A DNA stretch of 64,000 bases from Candidatus Palibaumannia cicadellinicola (GTDB lineage: Bacteria; Pseudomonadota; Gammaproteobacteria; Enterobacterales; Enterobacteriaceae), in NCBI RefSeq assembly GCF_000754265.1, contig NZ_CP008985.1, positions 310,001 to 374,000 of the forward strand, read 5' to 3'. Shown here piece after piece: positions 8,970 to 19,873 of this stretch. The translations under genes and the position numbers were made by a program. Below the pieces are notes generated by a model. That model saw only the letters and a list, made by a program, of their open reading frames with translations, had not been told where the DNA came from and did no database searches. Positions within the stretch are counted from its first letter, which is position 1. Each line of letters starts with the position of its first letter.

Positions 8970-11342
8970 TTAAGTTAATGATTTGTATTCAGTCGCTCCA
9001 TTCATGCTAAATGGCGCATTTTGCAATGCTAAGGTAAGTACTTCATCAATACGCTGTATAAATTGAATATTCAGATCATGAATAACAATAGTTGGCATAT
9101 CTTCGAAATCACGTTTATTTTCATAAGGGATCAATACAGTTTTAATACCTCCCCTATGGGCAGCCAGTAGTTTTTCTTTTAACCCACCTATTGGCAAAAC
9201 TTGACCGCGTAGTGTGATCTCTCCAGTCATTGCTACATTAGCTCTCACCGGATTGCCGGTAAGACATGATACCAGTGCGGTACACATAGCTATTCCAGCA
9301 CTAGGACCATCTTTTGGCGTAGCCCCTTCTGGGACATGAACATGGATATCACGTTTTTCATAAAAATCGGGATGGATGCCAAGTTTATCTGCACGCGCGC
9401 GTACCACAGTCAGTGCAGCCTGAATTGACTCTTGCATCACTTCGCCCAGAGAACCTGTATAAGTTAGTTTTCCTTTACCAGGAACGCAGGCTGTTTCGAT
9501 AGTGAGCAGCTCTCCGCCTACTTCAGTCCAGGCTAAACCTGTTACCTGTCCAATTCGGTTCTCTCCTTCCGCACGACCATAGTCAAAACGAGGCACGCCT
9601 AAAAAGTCTTTTAAGTTATTAGTATTAATAGTAATATATTTAATATTCTTATCTATAAGTAGTATTTTGACAGTTTTACGACATAGTTTCGAAATTTCAC
9701 GTTCTAGATGACGAACGCCTGCTTCTCGGGTATAATAACGAATAATATCTACTAGCGCGCTGTCTTCTACAGTTAGTTCACCTGTTTTCAATCCATTACG
9801 TTCGAGCTGTTTAGCCAACAGATGCTGACGTGCGATATTTAGCTTTTCATCTTCGGTATATCCTGATAATCGAATGACTTCCATTCGATCTAGCAGCGGT
9901 GTTGGAATATTCATAGAGTTAGATGTAGCTACAAACATTACATCAGAAAGGTCGTAATCTACTTCTAAATAATGGTCGTTAAAGGTAATATTTTGTTCCG
10001 GATCTAAAACTTCTAGTAAAGCTGAAGCGGGATCACCACGCATATCTGATGACATCTTGTCAATTTCATCAAGTAAAAACAAGGGGTTTTTCACCCCGAT
10101 TCTAGAAATTTTCTGGATAAGTTTACCTGGCATAGAACCAATATAAGTCCTACGATGACCACGTATCTCAGCTTCATCTCGTACTCCGCCCAACGCCATT
10201 CTAACGTATTGACGGCCGGTTGATTTTGCAATAGATTGACCAAGAGATGTTTTCCCGACCCCCGGTGGTCCTACTAAGCATAGTATTGGACCTTTAATTT
10301 TACTAACACGGCTCTGTACAGCAAGGTATTCTAAAATACGATCTTTTACCCGATTGAGACCATAGTGATCTTTATCAAGTATTTCCTGTGCTTTAACTAG
10401 ATTTTTTTTGACTTTACTACGGGCATGCCATGGAACTGATAGCATCCAGTCGATATAACCGCGGACTACAGTAGCCTCAGCGGACATAGGCGACATCATC
10501 TTTAATTTTTGCAACTCGCTCTCAGTTTTTACACGCGCTTCCTGCGGCATTTTAGCGGCTTCTATCTTACGTCTTAGAGCTTCGTATTCGTCTGGTGCGT
10601 CATCCATCTCTCCTAACTCTTTCTGAATAGCTTTCATTTGTTCATTAAGATAATATTCTCGTTGGCTTTTCTCCATCTGTTTTTTGACACGATTGCGGAT
10701 ACGTTTTTCTACCTGTAATAAATCTATTTCTGACTCCATCATTGCCATCAAATATTCGAGACGCTCAGAAACGTCGGTCATTTCTAGCACTGACTGCTTA
10801 TCAGCCAGTTTAAGCGGCATATGAGCTGCGATAGTATCAGCTAACCGTGCAGCATCTTCAATGCTATTTAGCGAAGTTAGAACTTCCGGCGGAATTTTTT
10901 TATTTAATTTGATATAACCTTCGAATTGATTAATAGCCGTACGAACTAGTACTGCCTGCTCACGCTCGTCTAGTTCTGGGATATCAAAATAGTCTGCCTC
11001 GGCAGTAAAATGATCGCCGCTATCGGCTAGTTTTATGATCCTAGCGCGCGTCAATCCTTCTACTAGGACTTTGACTGTGCCATCAGGCAATTTGAGCATC
11101 TGCAGAATAGATGATATGGTTCCGATTGAAAATAGATCGTTAGTGTTTGGTTCGTCAGTTAAAGCTTCTTTCTGTGCCACTAACATTATTTTTTTATCAT
11201 TGTCCATAGCTGCCTCAAGACACCTAATAGATTTTTCTCGGCCGACAAACAGTGGGATGACCATATGCGGATAGACCACCACATCGCGCAGAGGCAATAC
11301 GGGGATTTCCATGCGTTCGGAACGCTCAGTATTCGCATTCAT
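8970..11342 (-). CDS. lon: ATP-dependent protease Lon
   Basis: Cytoplasmic AAA+ serine protease that degrades misfolded and regulatory proteins. The 790 residues (E. coli 784) comprise the N-terminal substrate domain (1-310), the AAA+ module with Walker A GPPGVGKTS and Walker B LFLLDEIDK, and the C-terminal Ser-Lys protease domain with the nucleophile in PKDGPSAGIAM near residue 681. All catalytic motifs are intact. It lies downstream of clpX with its own heat-shock-type promoter in the 128-base gap. The stop codon overlaps a short inverted repeat (TTAACTT/AAGTTAA) shared with the end of queC. Confidence 0.98.
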   Translation of the reverse strand: MNANTERSERMEIPVLPLRDVVVYPHMVIPLFVGREKSIRCLEAAMDNDKKIMLVAQKEALTDEPNTNDLFSIGTISSILQMLKLPDGTVKVLVEGLTRARIIKLADSGDHFTAEADYFDIPELDEREQAVLVRTAINQFEGYIKLNKKIPPEVLTSLNSIEDAARLADTIAAHMPLKLADKQSVLEMTDVSERLEYLMAMMESEIDLLQVEKRIRNRVKKQMEKSQREYYLNEQMKAIQKELGEMDDAPDEYEALRRKIEAAKMPQEARVKTESELQKLKMMSPMSAEATVVRGYIDWMLSVPWHARSKVKKNLVKAQEILDKDHYGLNRVKDRILEYLAVQSRVSKIKGPILCLVGPPGVGKTSLGQSIAKSTGRQYVRMALGGVRDEAEIRGHRRTYIGSMPGKLIQKISRIGVKNPLFLLDEIDKMSSDMRGDPASALLEVLDPEQNITFNDHYLEVDYDLSDVMFVATSNSMNIPTPLLDRMEVIRLSGYTEDEKLNIARQHLLAKQLERNGLKTGELTVEDSALVDIIRYYTREAGVRHLEREISKLCRKTVKILLIDKNIKYITINTNNLKDFLGVPRFDYGRAEGENRIGQVTGLAWTEVGGELLTIETACVPGKGKLTYTGSLGEVMQESIQAALTVVRARADKLGIHPDFYEKRDIHVHVPEGATPKDGPSAGIAMCTALVSCLTGNPVRANVAMTGEITLRGQVLPIGGLKEKLLAAHRGGIKTVLIPYENKRDFEDMPTIVIHDLNIQFIQRIDEVLTLALQNAPFSMNGATEYKSLT

Positions 11343-11440
11343 AGAACTTTCTCTTCGTTTAGCTTCCGCCAGGTTTGTAGGACACGCAACACTCGGCTTA
11401 TGCCAATTGTTATTTAATTATAATTGTATAGGTATTTGAA

Positions 11441-11470
11441 TATATGGGGTCAGAATCGCTTACATTCAAC
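11441..11470 (-). promoter_or_regulatory. Sigma-32 (heat-shock) promoter of lon
   Basis: On the minus strand GTTGAA (11470-11465) is followed after 15 bases by CCCCATATA (11449-11441). These match the sigma-32 consensus CTTGAA-N13-15-CCCCATNT and resemble the E. coli lon promoter as I recall it (GTTGAA, N14, CCCCATAT). The -35 starts right after the clpX stop codon. This implies that RpoH control of lon survives. Confidence 0.8.
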
Positions 11471-12751
11471 TCATTCGCCAGAAGCCTGCTGAGCTTCGTG
11501 TTTACCATAAATTAGTAATGGCTCAGCCTGACCAGCGATGACGGTTTCATCAATCACGACTTTTTCAACACTTTCTTGAGATGGTAATTCATACATAGTT
11601 TCTAATAGTGCACCTTCTACGATAGAACGTAAGCCACGGGCACCTGTCTTTCGCGCCATAGCTTTTTTAGCTATGGCGGTTAGTGCTTCTTCACGAAATT
11701 CTAGTTCAACTCCTTCCAAGTTGAATAGTGCCTGGTACTGCTTCGTGAGCGCGTTCTTCGGTTCGCGTAATATCTGAATTAATGCTTCTTCGCTTAATTC
11801 ATTCAACGTAGCAACAACAGGTAGACGACCGATAAACTCCGGTATTAGGCCAAATTTTACTAAATCTTCTGGTTCTACTTGAGCGAGTAGCTGGCCTTCA
11901 GTTAATGTTTCCGAGCTGACTTTAAGAGTAGCGCTGAAGCCGATACTTTGGTGAGTTTTAGTACGTCGTTCGATGACCTTATCCAGGCCGGCGAAAGCCC
12001 CACCGCAGATAAAAAGAATCTTTGATGTATCTACCTGTAAAAATTCTTGCTGAGGATGTTTTCTACCACCCTGTGGTGGAACCGCAGCAATAGTACCTTC
12101 AATTAGTTTTAGTAATGCCTGCTGTACACCCTCACCTGATACATCACGGGTTATAGAAGGATTATCCGATTTACGAGAAATTTTGTCTATTTCATCAATA
12201 TATACTATGCCACGTTGCGCTTTTTGCACATCGTAATCACATTTTTGTAGCAGTTTTTGGAGAATATTTTCCACATCTTCACCAACATACCCTGCTTCGG
12301 TTAAAGTAGTTGCGTCAGCCATGGTGAATGGTACGTGTAGAAAGCGTGCCAGTGTATCGGCCAGTAGTGTTTTACCACTGCCTGTCGGTCCAATTAGTAG
12401 AATGTTACTTTTTCCAAGCTCAATGCCGTTATTATTATGAGTCTCGCTATTACGTAAGCGCTTGTAGTGATTATACACAGCAACTGCTAAAACTTTTTTT
12501 GCTTTCTCCTGACCAATAACATAATCATTTAGGTGGTTACGGATTTCATGGGGCGTAGGTAGTACGTTTAGTTCACGATGCGGAGCCACTTCCTTGATCT
12601 CTTCGCGGATAATATCATTGCATAAATCAACACATTCATCGCAGATATAAACCGATGGCCCGGCAATAAGTTTCCGTACTTCATGTTGGCTTTTACCGCA
12701 GAAAGAGCAATAAAGTAACTTTTTTGAACTATCTTTGCGCTTGTCTGTCAT
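11471..12751 (-). CDS. clpX: ClpXP unfoldase subunit ClpX
   Basis: AAA+ hexamer that unfolds substrates and feeds them to ClpP. It has 426 residues (E. coli 424). The N-terminal zinc-binding domain has CSFCGKS and CDECVDLC (ligands at about 15, 18, 37 and 40). The Walker A is GPTGSGKT, the Walker B is IVYIDEIDK, and the IGF loop that docks on ClpP is visible in HQSIGFSA. It lies 150 bases downstream of clpP on the same strand, the normal clpPX order. Confidence 0.98.
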   Translation of the reverse strand: MTDKRKDSSKKLLYCSFCGKSQHEVRKLIAGPSVYICDECVDLCNDIIREEIKEVAPHRELNVLPTPHEIRNHLNDYVIGQEKAKKVLAVAVYNHYKRLRNSETHNNNGIELGKSNILLIGPTGSGKTLLADTLARFLHVPFTMADATTLTEAGYVGEDVENILQKLLQKCDYDVQKAQRGIVYIDEIDKISRKSDNPSITRDVSGEGVQQALLKLIEGTIAAVPPQGGRKHPQQEFLQVDTSKILFICGGAFAGLDKVIERRTKTHQSIGFSATLKVSSETLTEGQLLAQVEPEDLVKFGLIPEFIGRLPVVATLNELSEEALIQILREPKNALTKQYQALFNLEGVELEFREEALTAIAKKAMARKTGARGLRSIVEGALLETMYELPSQESVEKVVIDETVIAGQAEPLLIYGKHEAQQASGE

Positions 12752-12901
12752 CAGTAAACCTCTTTCTTTTGTCTTTGTTTCGCACGTTAACTTTAAGTGA
12801 AGCAGAGCGAAACAGTGACGGCTGAATTAAAAATTAGTCGTAGGAGGAGATCTACCTTCCTTAGAACATATTATGTTTACTGTATTATTAGACTAGTGTT
12901 T

Positions 12902-13525
12902 TTACATACGCTTGCTCAAGACCGAATCAACAATTCCATAATCTACCCCTTCATTCGCTGATAGGAAACGATCGCGCTCTGTATCTTGTTCTATGACTTG
13001 GAGAGCCTGTCCTACATGTTTTGCCATCAACTCATTCATCCGTGCTTTTACCTTTAGAATCTCTTGAGCGTGGATCTCAATATCAGTAGCCTGACCCTGG
13101 AAACCACCCATTGGCTGATGAATCATTATCCGTGCATTAGGTAAGCAAAACCGCTTACCTTTAGCGCCAGCTGCAAGTAAGAAGGCACCCATAGAAGCTG
13201 CCTGACCCATACAAAAGGTGCTTACATCTGGTTTGATAAATTGCATTGTGTCGTAAATAGACATACCGGATGTAATAACTCCACCAGGGGAGTTAATGTA
13301 TAAATAAATATCTTTTTCCGGATTTTCTGCTTCCAGAAAAATCATCTGTGCAACAATCAAATTAGCCATATAGTCTTCAACCCTACCGGTCATGAAGATA
13401 ATTCGTTCTTTCAAAAGTCGCGAAAAGATGTCATATGAACGCTCTCCGCGTAAGGTCTGCTCAACTACCATAGGCACTAAGGCCATATTGAGTTTGTATG
13501 GAGTGTGTTCGTCACTATATGACAT
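12902..13525 (-). CDS. clpP: ATP-dependent Clp protease proteolytic subunit
   Basis: Tetradecameric serine protease. The 207 residues have the same numbering as E. coli: catalytic Ser111 in GQAASMGAF, His136 in MIHQPMGG and Asp185 in DTERDRF. A short propeptide ends before ALVPMVVEQ. It is probably cotranscribed with clpX. The upstream gap (13526-13783) should hold its promoter; no sigma-32 match was seen there. Confidence 0.98.
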   Translation of the reverse strand: MSYSDEHTPYKLNMALVPMVVEQTLRGERSYDIFSRLLKERIIFMTGRVEDYMANLIVAQMIFLEAENPEKDIYLYINSPGGVITSGMSIYDTMQFIKPDVSTFCMGQAASMGAFLLAAGAKGKRFCLPNARIMIHQPMGGFQGQATDIEIHAQEILKVKARMNELMAKHVGQALQVIEQDTERDRFLSANEGVDYGIVDSVLSKRM

Positions 13526-13783
13526 TATTTTGTCCTCAAAAAAACGCTCTATATTCTTTATTCTTGTTTTTATATAAGATATTAGATAATAGTGACACTA
13601 AAACCTAGTTATATTTTTCTATGTATTGATTGTGTGAAAAACGTACTTGTAAGCAGGAAGTTTGCGTACTATCTATTATCCTCTTTTCTTCTGAATAGGT
13701 TGTTCATGCTGCATTCTATACTATATTTAATATCCGTTAGCTGTAAATATATTGATATTAAGCTAGAGAAAAGACTTATATAA
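13526..13783. other. Intergenic region clpP-tig, no gene
   Basis: AT-rich spacer between the clpP start and the tig terminator. Short open frames on the plus strand here have no homology I recognise, no ribosome site and biased AT-rich composition, so I read them as chance. It presumably holds the clpP promoter on the minus strand. Confidence 0.6.
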
Positions 13784-13786
13784 AAA

Positions 13787-13812
13787 AGCCTGTCATCCCG
13801 TGGTGACAGGCT
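13787..13812 (-). terminator. Intrinsic terminator of tig
   Basis: AGCCTGTCA (13787-13795) pairs with TGACAGGCT (13804-13812). On the minus strand the stem is followed by TTTTTT. It lies 45 bases beyond the tig stop and separates tig from clpP. Confidence 0.87.
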
Positions 13813-13856
13813 ATTCTGAATAGGACTATGTACGTCCCAAATCAAAACGACAGCTT

Positions 13857-15167
13857 TTAAGCAGCACTTAATTGATGCATAAAATCAGTGAAACATGTTT
13901 CTTTTTCTGTTACTTTAGCATTAGCAAGCAGTATTTCAAAAGCCTGTTCTTCTAGTGCCATATTATGTATGTTCCTAATCAGTGACTTATTTTTTTTGTA
14001 TAAATTTATGATTACTTTCGGATTATCGTATGCAGATGCAATTTCTTCAATCAGTGCGTTAACGCGCGTAGTGTCAGCTTTAAGTTTCTTTTGTTTAATC
14101 ACTTCACTTAGTAGTAGTGCAATAATGACGCGACGTTTAGCTTGTGTTTCAAAGAGATCGCGTGGTAACTCTTGCTCTTGTCCCTTAGTTTGATTTCCGC
14201 TAACACGTTGAGCTGTCTGACGCTTAAGTAGATCAATTTCTTCCTCGAGTAGCGCAGTTGGCACATCAATCAAATTGGCACTAAGCATGCAGTCGAACAC
14301 CTGTGTTTTAACATAATGATGTACTGCATTCTTCAATGCACGCTCCATATCTTGCCGTACTTTAGCGCGTAGTGCTGCGATAGTACCATCTGCTACAGAG
14401 AAACATTTAATGAAAGTTTCGTCTAGTTTAGGTAGAGAACGTTGTTCTACTTTCTTGAGAACTATAGAAAATATCGCAGATTTATTTTGTAGATTTTTTG
14501 TATGGTAATTGTTTGGAAAATTAACGTTAATGTCGAAGCTTTCTCCAGCTTTATGGCCAATAATATTTTGATCTAAGCCAGGAAAGATCTGTTCTTGACC
14601 TATAGTCAGTATCAAGTCGTGGGCTTTACCGCCTTCTAATTCTTTGTTCTCTATTTTTCCGGTAAAGTCAATTGTGACCCTATCTTCAATATTAGCAGCA
14701 TCAGAAGTTTCTTCCCAAGATGCCTTTTGTTTCATAAGCTTTTCTAGCATTATATCAACATCAGTATCTTTAACTTCTACCAAAGGTTTCTCAACTGTAA
14801 TATTATCTAGACCTTTGAGTTCTACTTCCGGGTATACTTCGAACTCTACCCTATATATAAAATCTTTGCCAGCTTGGTATGCATCGTATAGATAGTTAGG
14901 TGTACCAATATAATTTATTTTTTGCTGAAGCATAGCTGTGATAAATTCATGATGCATTAGGTTGTTCAACACATCTTGACGGACGCAATCTAGGTAGCGT
15001 TGAGTCACGATATGCATGGGTGCTTTTCCTTTCCTAAATCCATCGATACAAACTGTTTGAGCAATATTGACTAGTTTAGTATGCACGGATTGTTCAATTT
15101 TATCGCAGGTAATAGTCATGGTGACACGGCGTTTTAGGCCTTCAGTGGTCTCAAAATCAATTTGCAT
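13857..15167 (-). CDS. tig: Trigger factor
   Basis: Ribosome-bound chaperone and prolyl isomerase that meets nascent chains at the exit tunnel. The start is the ATG at 15167 ([14 protein letters not shown]), giving 436 residues (E. coli 432); the seven codons upstream start with GTG and have no homologue. Domains in order are the N-terminal ribosome-binding domain with the signature GFRKGKAP near residue 45, the FKBP-type PPIase (about 150-245) and the helical C-terminal cradle. Sequence drift is larger than in clpP or lon, especially in the C-terminal half. bolA lies upstream on the same strand, as in E. coli. Confidence 0.96.
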   Translation of the reverse strand: MQIDFETTEGLKRRVTMTITCDKIEQSVHTKLVNIAQTVCIDGFRKGKAPMHIVTQRYLDCVRQDVLNNLMHHEFITAMLQQKINYIGTPNYLYDAYQAGKDFIYRVEFEVYPEVELKGLDNITVEKPLVEVKDTDVDIMLEKLMKQKASWEETSDAANIEDRVTIDFTGKIENKELEGGKAHDLILTIGQEQIFPGLDQNIIGHKAGESFDINVNFPNNYHTKNLQNKSAIFSIVLKKVEQRSLPKLDETFIKCFSVADGTIAALRAKVRQDMERALKNAVHHYVKTQVFDCMLSANLIDVPTALLEEEIDLLKRQTAQRVSGNQTKGQEQELPRDLFETQAKRRVIIALLLSEVIKQKKLKADTTRVNALIEEIASAYDNPKVIINLYKKNKSLIRNIHNMALEEQAFEILLANAKVTEKETCFTDFMHQLSAA

Positions 15168-15361
15168 TTTGTTACCTTTAAAAGTCACATGGATCGAACG
15201 AATATCATTTAGTTATATTCATTAGTTAACGAACAAAAAGACCACCTAGTCGCACACACTTAGTAAGTATGACACAAACTTAATCCGAGTAAATGCGTAG
15301 ATGGAAGTCTAGTATAAGCTAACAGAAAAATAAAAGAAAAAAAATGCTGTGACTCGCTACC

Positions 15362-15682
15362 TCAGGTAATTAGCGACCGAATACAACGACATAATGGTGA
15401 CCATAATACTTTATCTTGCTCCTCCAGCTGTGTCCACTCTTTTACTGTATATGTGTGCAGAGCAAGTGCATATACTGGTCCGGCTAACTCCTCTGCTAAT
15501 ACTCTATAGATAGCGCGGTGTCTGCTAATCATGCTCTCTCCGTTAAAGTATTCGCTTACTAATACTACCTTGAAATGAGTGTCAGATATTATTGGCGTAT
15601 GGCAATTACTTTCGTCTAAGACATCAAGATATAGCGGATCAAACGTAACTTTAATTTTTGTTTCTATTTGCTTGCATATCAT
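15362..15682 (-). CDS. bolA: BolA family protein
   Basis: BolA (106 residues, E. coli 105) has the class II KH-like fold and, with monothiol glutaredoxin, handles [2Fe-2S] clusters; it also acts as a morphology regulator. The conserved core SHFKVVLVS appears here as THFKVVLVS, followed by RHRAIYRVLAEEL and HALALHTYT-type sequence (YALALHTYTVKEW), including the cluster-binding histidine. It sits 194 bases upstream of tig. ampG and yajG, which lie between bolA and cyoA in E. coli, are absent. Confidence 0.95.
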   Translation of the reverse strand: MICKQIETKIKVTFDPLYLDVLDESNCHTPIISDTHFKVVLVSEYFNGESMISRHRAIYRVLAEELAGPVYALALHTYTVKEWTQLEEQDKVLWSPLCRCIRSLIT

Positions 15683-16018
15683 AATATTTTCAGCTAATTG
15701 TTAAAGGTAACTGCTATAATAGATAAATGTGCAGTTATTATAGCATTAGCTGCTCATATGAGCACATGAATCATGCCTAATTTATAATTTAGAGTAATCA
15801 TTTTGACCCCACAAGATTATCTCTGATGAATTAATATCTTGAGAAAAATATATTTGATAGTTTTTATATCGATAATATATATCAATAAATTTTATTATTA
15901 GTGATATTAACACTCTTACTGAAAGAAGACGATAAGCTTGTTTACAGTACTGTAACCTTACCGTAAAATACCAACAAATTTCAATATGACATTCCGTATA
16001 TTTTGTTAAGGTCTTTAG
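15683..16018. other. Divergent intergenic region bolA-cyoA
   Basis: A 336-base AT-rich spacer where ampG and yajG stood ancestrally; no readable remnant was found. It contains two perfect 14-bp palindromes, TGCTCATATGAGCA (15751-15764) and TTACAGTACTGTAA (15942-15955). The second is 64 bases before cyoA and is a candidate operator. Confidence 0.6.
15942..15955 (+). promoter_or_regulatory. Palindrome upstream of cyoA
   Basis: TTACAGTACTGTAA is a perfect 14-bp palindrome 64 bases upstream of the cyoA start. It does not match the ArcA, Fnr or LexA consensus well, so the binding protein, if any, is unknown. Confidence 0.3.
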
Positions 16019-16909
16019 ATGAGGCTCAGAAAAAACAATAATAGTCTAGAAATGATGTTTATTATTATAATAATGGGGTTACTCAGCGGTTGTAGTAATG
16101 TTGTGTTAATGAATCCTAAAGGACAGATTGGACTAGAGGAACGTTCACTGATCTTGACCGCACTAGGGCTAATGTTGATTATTGTTATACCAGTGATTGC
16201 AATGGCTATTATCTTTGCAATTAAATATCGTGCATCAAATATTAAAGCAACGTATAGTCCTAACTGGTATCATTCTACCAAAATAGAATTGGTTGTATGG
16301 TCGATACCCATTATGATCATTATATTCCTGGCTATTTTAACCTGGAAGTCTACTCATGTACTTGATCCATGTAAACCTATTCCATCCGCTGCAAAACCGA
16401 TGATGATTCAGGTAATAGCGCTAGATTGGAAATGGTTGTTTATTTATCCAGAATACTGCATTGCGACAGTAAACGAAATAGCTTTTCCTACTAACGTACC
16501 GATTCATTTAAAGATTACCTCTAACTCCGTCATGAACTCTTTTTTCATTCCACAGTTAGGTGGACAAATTTACGCTATGGCTGGTATGAACTCTACTCTT
16601 AACCTTATTGCTAATGAGCAAGGTACCTATAAAGGTATCTCATCTAACTTTAGTGGACGTGGCTTCTCTGGAATGAAATTTACTGCGATTGCAACCCAAG
16701 ATTATGAATCTTTTCATCAATGGGTGCAAAAAGTGAAAAATTCACAACATCAACTGAGTACTATGTCTGATTATGAGTATTTAGCCGCTCCTAGCGAAAA
16801 CCATCCGGTTCAGTACTTTTCAAACGTCAAACGAGATTTATATCAAAACGTGATAGGAAAGTTTATGAGTATAAGTCAGGATGGAAGCATGCATGCTTCT
16901 CTCCAATAA
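16019..16909 (+). CDS. cyoA: Cytochrome bo ubiquinol oxidase subunit II
   Basis: Subunit of the proton-pumping quinol oxidase in the inner membrane. It has 296 residues (E. coli 315). A lipoprotein signal ends with LLSGC (Cys25), followed by two transmembrane helices (about 42-67 and 85-106) and a periplasmic cupredoxin domain that, as expected for quinol oxidases, lacks the CuA ligands. The C-terminal tail is shorter than in E. coli. TTAAGGTC precedes the ATG at Shine-Dalgarno distance. It is the first gene of cyoABCDE. Confidence 0.97.
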   Translation: MRLRKNNNSLEMMFIIIIMGLLSGCSNVVLMNPKGQIGLEERSLILTALGLMLIIVIPVIAMAIIFAIKYRASNIKATYSPNWYHSTKIELVVWSIPIMIIIFLAILTWKSTHVLDPCKPIPSAAKPMMIQVIALDWKWLFIYPEYCIATVNEIAFPTNVPIHLKITSNSVMNSFFIPQLGGQIYAMAGMNSTLNLIANEQGTYKGISSNFSGRGFSGMKFTAIATQDYESFHQWVQKVKNSQHQLSTMSDYEYLAAPSENHPVQYFSNVKRDLYQNVIGKFMSISQDGSMHASLQ

Positions 16910-16968
16910 TAATCAGATAGATACTAATATGGTTAAAAATTTCTCACATAGGTCTTGAGGAATCAAAG

Positions 16969-18909
16969 ATGTTCGGAAAGTTAACACTCAATTCTATTCC
17001 TTACCACGAACCTATCATTATGGTAACTGTGGCCTCTATTATTATGATTAGTATGATACTAATCTCTGCTATTACTTATTTTGGAAAATGGCAGTATCTT
17101 TGGAATAATTGGTTCACCTCAGTAGATCATAAAAAAATAGGTATCATGTATATTATAGTAGCGTTTGTTATGCTACTACGTGGCTTTGCTGATGCAATAA
17201 TGATGCGCTCGCAACAAGTATTAGCATCTGCAGGTGATGTTGGATTCTTACCTCCGCACCATTACGATCAGGTTCTGACCGCCCATGGTGTTATTATGAT
17301 CATATTTATGGCGACACCTTTCGTAGTAGGTCTCATAAACTTAATTGTACCGTTGCAAATAGGTGCGCGTGATGTTGCTTTCCCGTTTTTGAATTCTCTT
17401 AGCTTCTGGTTATTTATTGTAGGTGTGATCCTTATTAATATTTCTCTAGGAGTAGGTGAATTTGCCCAAACAGGTTGGGTCGCCTATCCACCATTAGCAT
17501 CTAAGGAGTATAGTCCTGGTGTAGGAGTGGATTATTGGATCTGGAGTATCCAGATAGCTGGTATCGGTACCACATTGACCGGAATTAATTTCTTCACGAC
17601 TATCTTATGTATGCGTGCTCCAGGCATGACAATGATGAAAATGCCAGTCTTTAGCTGGGCTGCACTATGTACTAACGTACTGATAATTACCGCATTTCCT
17701 ATTTTAACTGTAACAATAGCATTGCTAACCCTAGACCGCTATCTTGGAACTCATTTCTTTACTAATGATATGGGTGGAAATGCAATGATGTATATTAATT
17801 TATTCTGGGCTTGGGGCCATCCAGAAGTCTATATTTTGGTACTCCCGGTGTTCGGTGTTTTTTCAGAAGTAGTATCAACTTTTTCGAAAAAACCTCTATT
17901 TGGTTATACGTCGCTAGTATGGGCTACCATAGTTATTACTATACTATCATTTTGTGTTTGGTTACATCATTTTTTTACTATGGGTTCTGGTGCCAACGTC
18001 AACGCTTTTTTTGGCATTATGACGATGATTATCGCTATACCGACCGGAGTTAAGATTTTTAACTGGCTTTTTACTATGTACCAGGGTCGTATTGTATTTC
18101 ATTCCTCGATGTTATGGACTATTGGTTTTATTATTACCTTCTCTATTGGTGGTATGGCTGGAGTATTATTAGCAGTACCGGGCGCTGATTTTGTTTTGCA
18201 TAATAGTCTGTTCCTGATTGCACATTTCCATAATGTCATCATTGGCGGTGTGGTATTTGGTTGCTTCGCAGGTATGAACTATTGGTTTCCCAAATTTTTC
18301 GGTTTTACGCTAAATGAAACGTGGGGTAAACGTGCATTCTGGTTCTGGATAATAGGTTTTTACGTAGCTTTCATGCCTCTTTATGCATTGGGCTTGATGG
18401 GTATGACTCGTCGTTTAAACCAACATATAGACCCGACATTCCATCCAATGTTAATCTGCGCAGCTAGTGGTACACTACTAATTGCATTAGGTATCTTTTG
18501 CCAAGTAATTCAAATTATAGTTAGCGTACGTGATCGCGATCATAATCGCGACCTAACTGGTAATCCATGGGGAGGAAAAACTCTAGAATGGATAACATCT
18601 TCTCCTCCACCATTCTATAATTTTGCGATATTACCGCAAGATCATAGTAATGTTGACTATCGAAAGAGAGCATATGAACCAATCCATATGCCTAAAAATA
18701 CCAGTGCGGGCCTTGTTATCTCGGCTTTTAGTCTCATAATAGGATTCGCTCTTATTTGGTATATTTGGTGGTTAGCTCTAGTAAGTTTAATAGGCATGGT
18801 TATAACCTGGATCATTTATAGTTTCAACGAAGACATTGATTATTATGTGACATTAGAAGAAATTCAGCATATCGAAAACCAGCGAAAACCAGTATGTCAA
18901 CAAAATTAG
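16969..18909 (+). CDS. cyoB: Cytochrome bo ubiquinol oxidase subunit I
   Basis: Catalytic heme-copper subunit that reduces oxygen at the heme o3-CuB centre. It has 646 residues (E. coli 663) and about 15 membrane spans. The CuB ligand His284 in [11 protein letters not shown] (same number as E. coli), the HH pair in WLHHFFTMG, and HFHNVIIGG carrying the heme ligands are all visible. The C-terminus is slightly short. It lies 59 bases after cyoA and 17 before cyoC. Confidence 0.98.
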   Translation: MFGKLTLNSIPYHEPIIMVTVASIIMISMILISAITYFGKWQYLWNNWFTSVDHKKIGIMYIIVAFVMLLRGFADAIMMRSQQVLASAGDVGFLPPHHYDQVLTAHGVIMIIFMATPFVVGLINLIVPLQIGARDVAFPFLNSLSFWLFIVGVILINISLGVGEFAQTGWVAYPPLASKEYSPGVGVDYWIWSIQIAGIGTTLTGINFFTTILCMRAPGMTMMKMPVFSWAALCTNVLIITAFPILTVTIALLTLDRYLGTHFFTNDMGGNAMMYINLFWAWGHPEVYILVLPVFGVFSEVVSTFSKKPLFGYTSLVWATIVITILSFCVWLHHFFTMGSGANVNAFFGIMTMIIAIPTGVKIFNWLFTMYQGRIVFHSSMLWTIGFIITFSIGGMAGVLLAVPGADFVLHNSLFLIAHFHNVIIGGVVFGCFAGMNYWFPKFFGFTLNETWGKRAFWFWIIGFYVAFMPLYALGLMGMTRRLNQHIDPTFHPMLICAASGTLLIALGIFCQVIQIIVSVRDRDHNRDLTGNPWGGKTLEWITSSPPPFYNFAILPQDHSNVDYRKRAYEPIHMPKNTSAGLVISAFSLIIGFALIWYIWWLALVSLIGMVITWIIYSFNEDIDYYVTLEEIQHIENQRKPVCQQN

Positions 18910-18926
18910 TGCAGCGTGCTTGAATC

Positions 18927-19541
18927 ATGTCAACTCCGATCATCTCTAATAATAAAACTACTTATACTCAACCTGGACACCAAAATCTAGGAGCCAAAAC
19001 TATTTTCGGTTTTTGGATATACTTGATGAGCGACTGCATTATTTTCGCAACTATGTTTGCGACTTATGCAGTCTTAAGTAAGAGTGTAGCAGGAGGACCA
19101 TCTGGCAAAGATATTTTTGACTTACCGGTCGTACTAGTTGAAACTTTTTGCTTATTATTTAGTAGTCTGACTTATGGTATGGGCATTTTAGCTATGCACC
19201 GTACTCAAAAAAACCTAGTTAATATCTGGCTATTCTTAACCTTCATTTTGGGTCTATGCTTTATTAGCATGGAACTTATAGAGTTAAATAATCTAGTAGC
19301 TAAAGGATTTGGTCCTGATCGTAGCGCGTTTTTATCTAGCTTTTTTGGTATTGTTGCGACACATGGTATTCATGTAATATCAGGTTTAATCTGGATTATT
19401 GTTATGATAGTGCAGGTATCAAGTCGTGGTCTGACTTTACTAAACCAGACTCGTTTACAATGCCTGAGCCTGTTCTGGCATTTCTTGGACGTAATATGGA
19501 TTTGTGTATTTACAGTGGTGTACTTAATGGGAGTACTTTAA
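18927..19541 (+). CDS. cyoC: Cytochrome bo ubiquinol oxidase subunit III
   Basis: Five-helix membrane subunit, 204 residues as in E. coli. Typical segments are [18 protein letters not shown] near the N-terminus and [15 protein letters not shown] in the middle. The stop codon overlaps the cyoD start by one base (TAATG), indicating translational coupling. Confidence 0.97.
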   Translation: MSTPIISNNKTTYTQPGHQNLGAKTIFGFWIYLMSDCIIFATMFATYAVLSKSVAGGPSGKDIFDLPVVLVETFCLLFSSLTYGMGILAMHRTQKNLVNIWLFLTFILGLCFISMELIELNNLVAKGFGPDRSAFLSSFFGIVATHGIHVISGLIWIIVMIVQVSSRGLTLLNQTRLQCLSLFWHFLDVIWICVFTVVYLMGVL

Positions 19542-19873
19542 TGATTTCTACAAGCACAAAACATACGCGCTCCCATAGCAACGGCAGCTATAAAACTTAT
19601 ATCATAGTTTTTTTTCTGTCGATGATCCTGACGATTATTCCATTTACTATGATAATGAGTAATTACGTAGCTAAACATTATAATATTATTATATTAGTTA
19701 CTTGTGCTATCGTTCAGATTTTGTTACATCTGATTTTCTTCCTTCACTTGAACATATCTACTGAGCAGCAGTGGAATCTAATAGCATTCTTTTTTACAAT
19801 GTTGATTATGACAATCCTTATTGTAGGCTCTTTATGGATTATGTTGCATTTAAACTCAAACTTAATGAGCTAA
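19541..19873 (+). CDS. cyoD: Cytochrome bo ubiquinol oxidase subunit IV
   Basis: Small three-helix membrane subunit that helps assemble CuB in subunit I. The correct start is the ATG at 19541 ([11 protein letters not shown]), giving 110 residues (E. coli 109); the longer open frame beginning inside cyoC is not the gene. Signature segments are [16 protein letters not shown] and the following helix. It overlaps cyoC by one base and cyoE by about 40. Confidence 0.95.
   Translation: MISTSTKHTRSHSNGSYKTYIIVFFLSMILTIIPFTMIMSNYVAKHYNIIILVTCAIVQILLHLIFFLHLNISTEQQWNLIAFFFTMLIMTILIVGSLWIMLHLNSNLMS

Noticed and set aside
13592-13783. Plus-strand ORF of 63 codons in the clpP-tig spacer
   Set aside because: AT-rich chance frame, hydrophobic by composition, no Shine-Dalgarno site, ends at the tig terminator.
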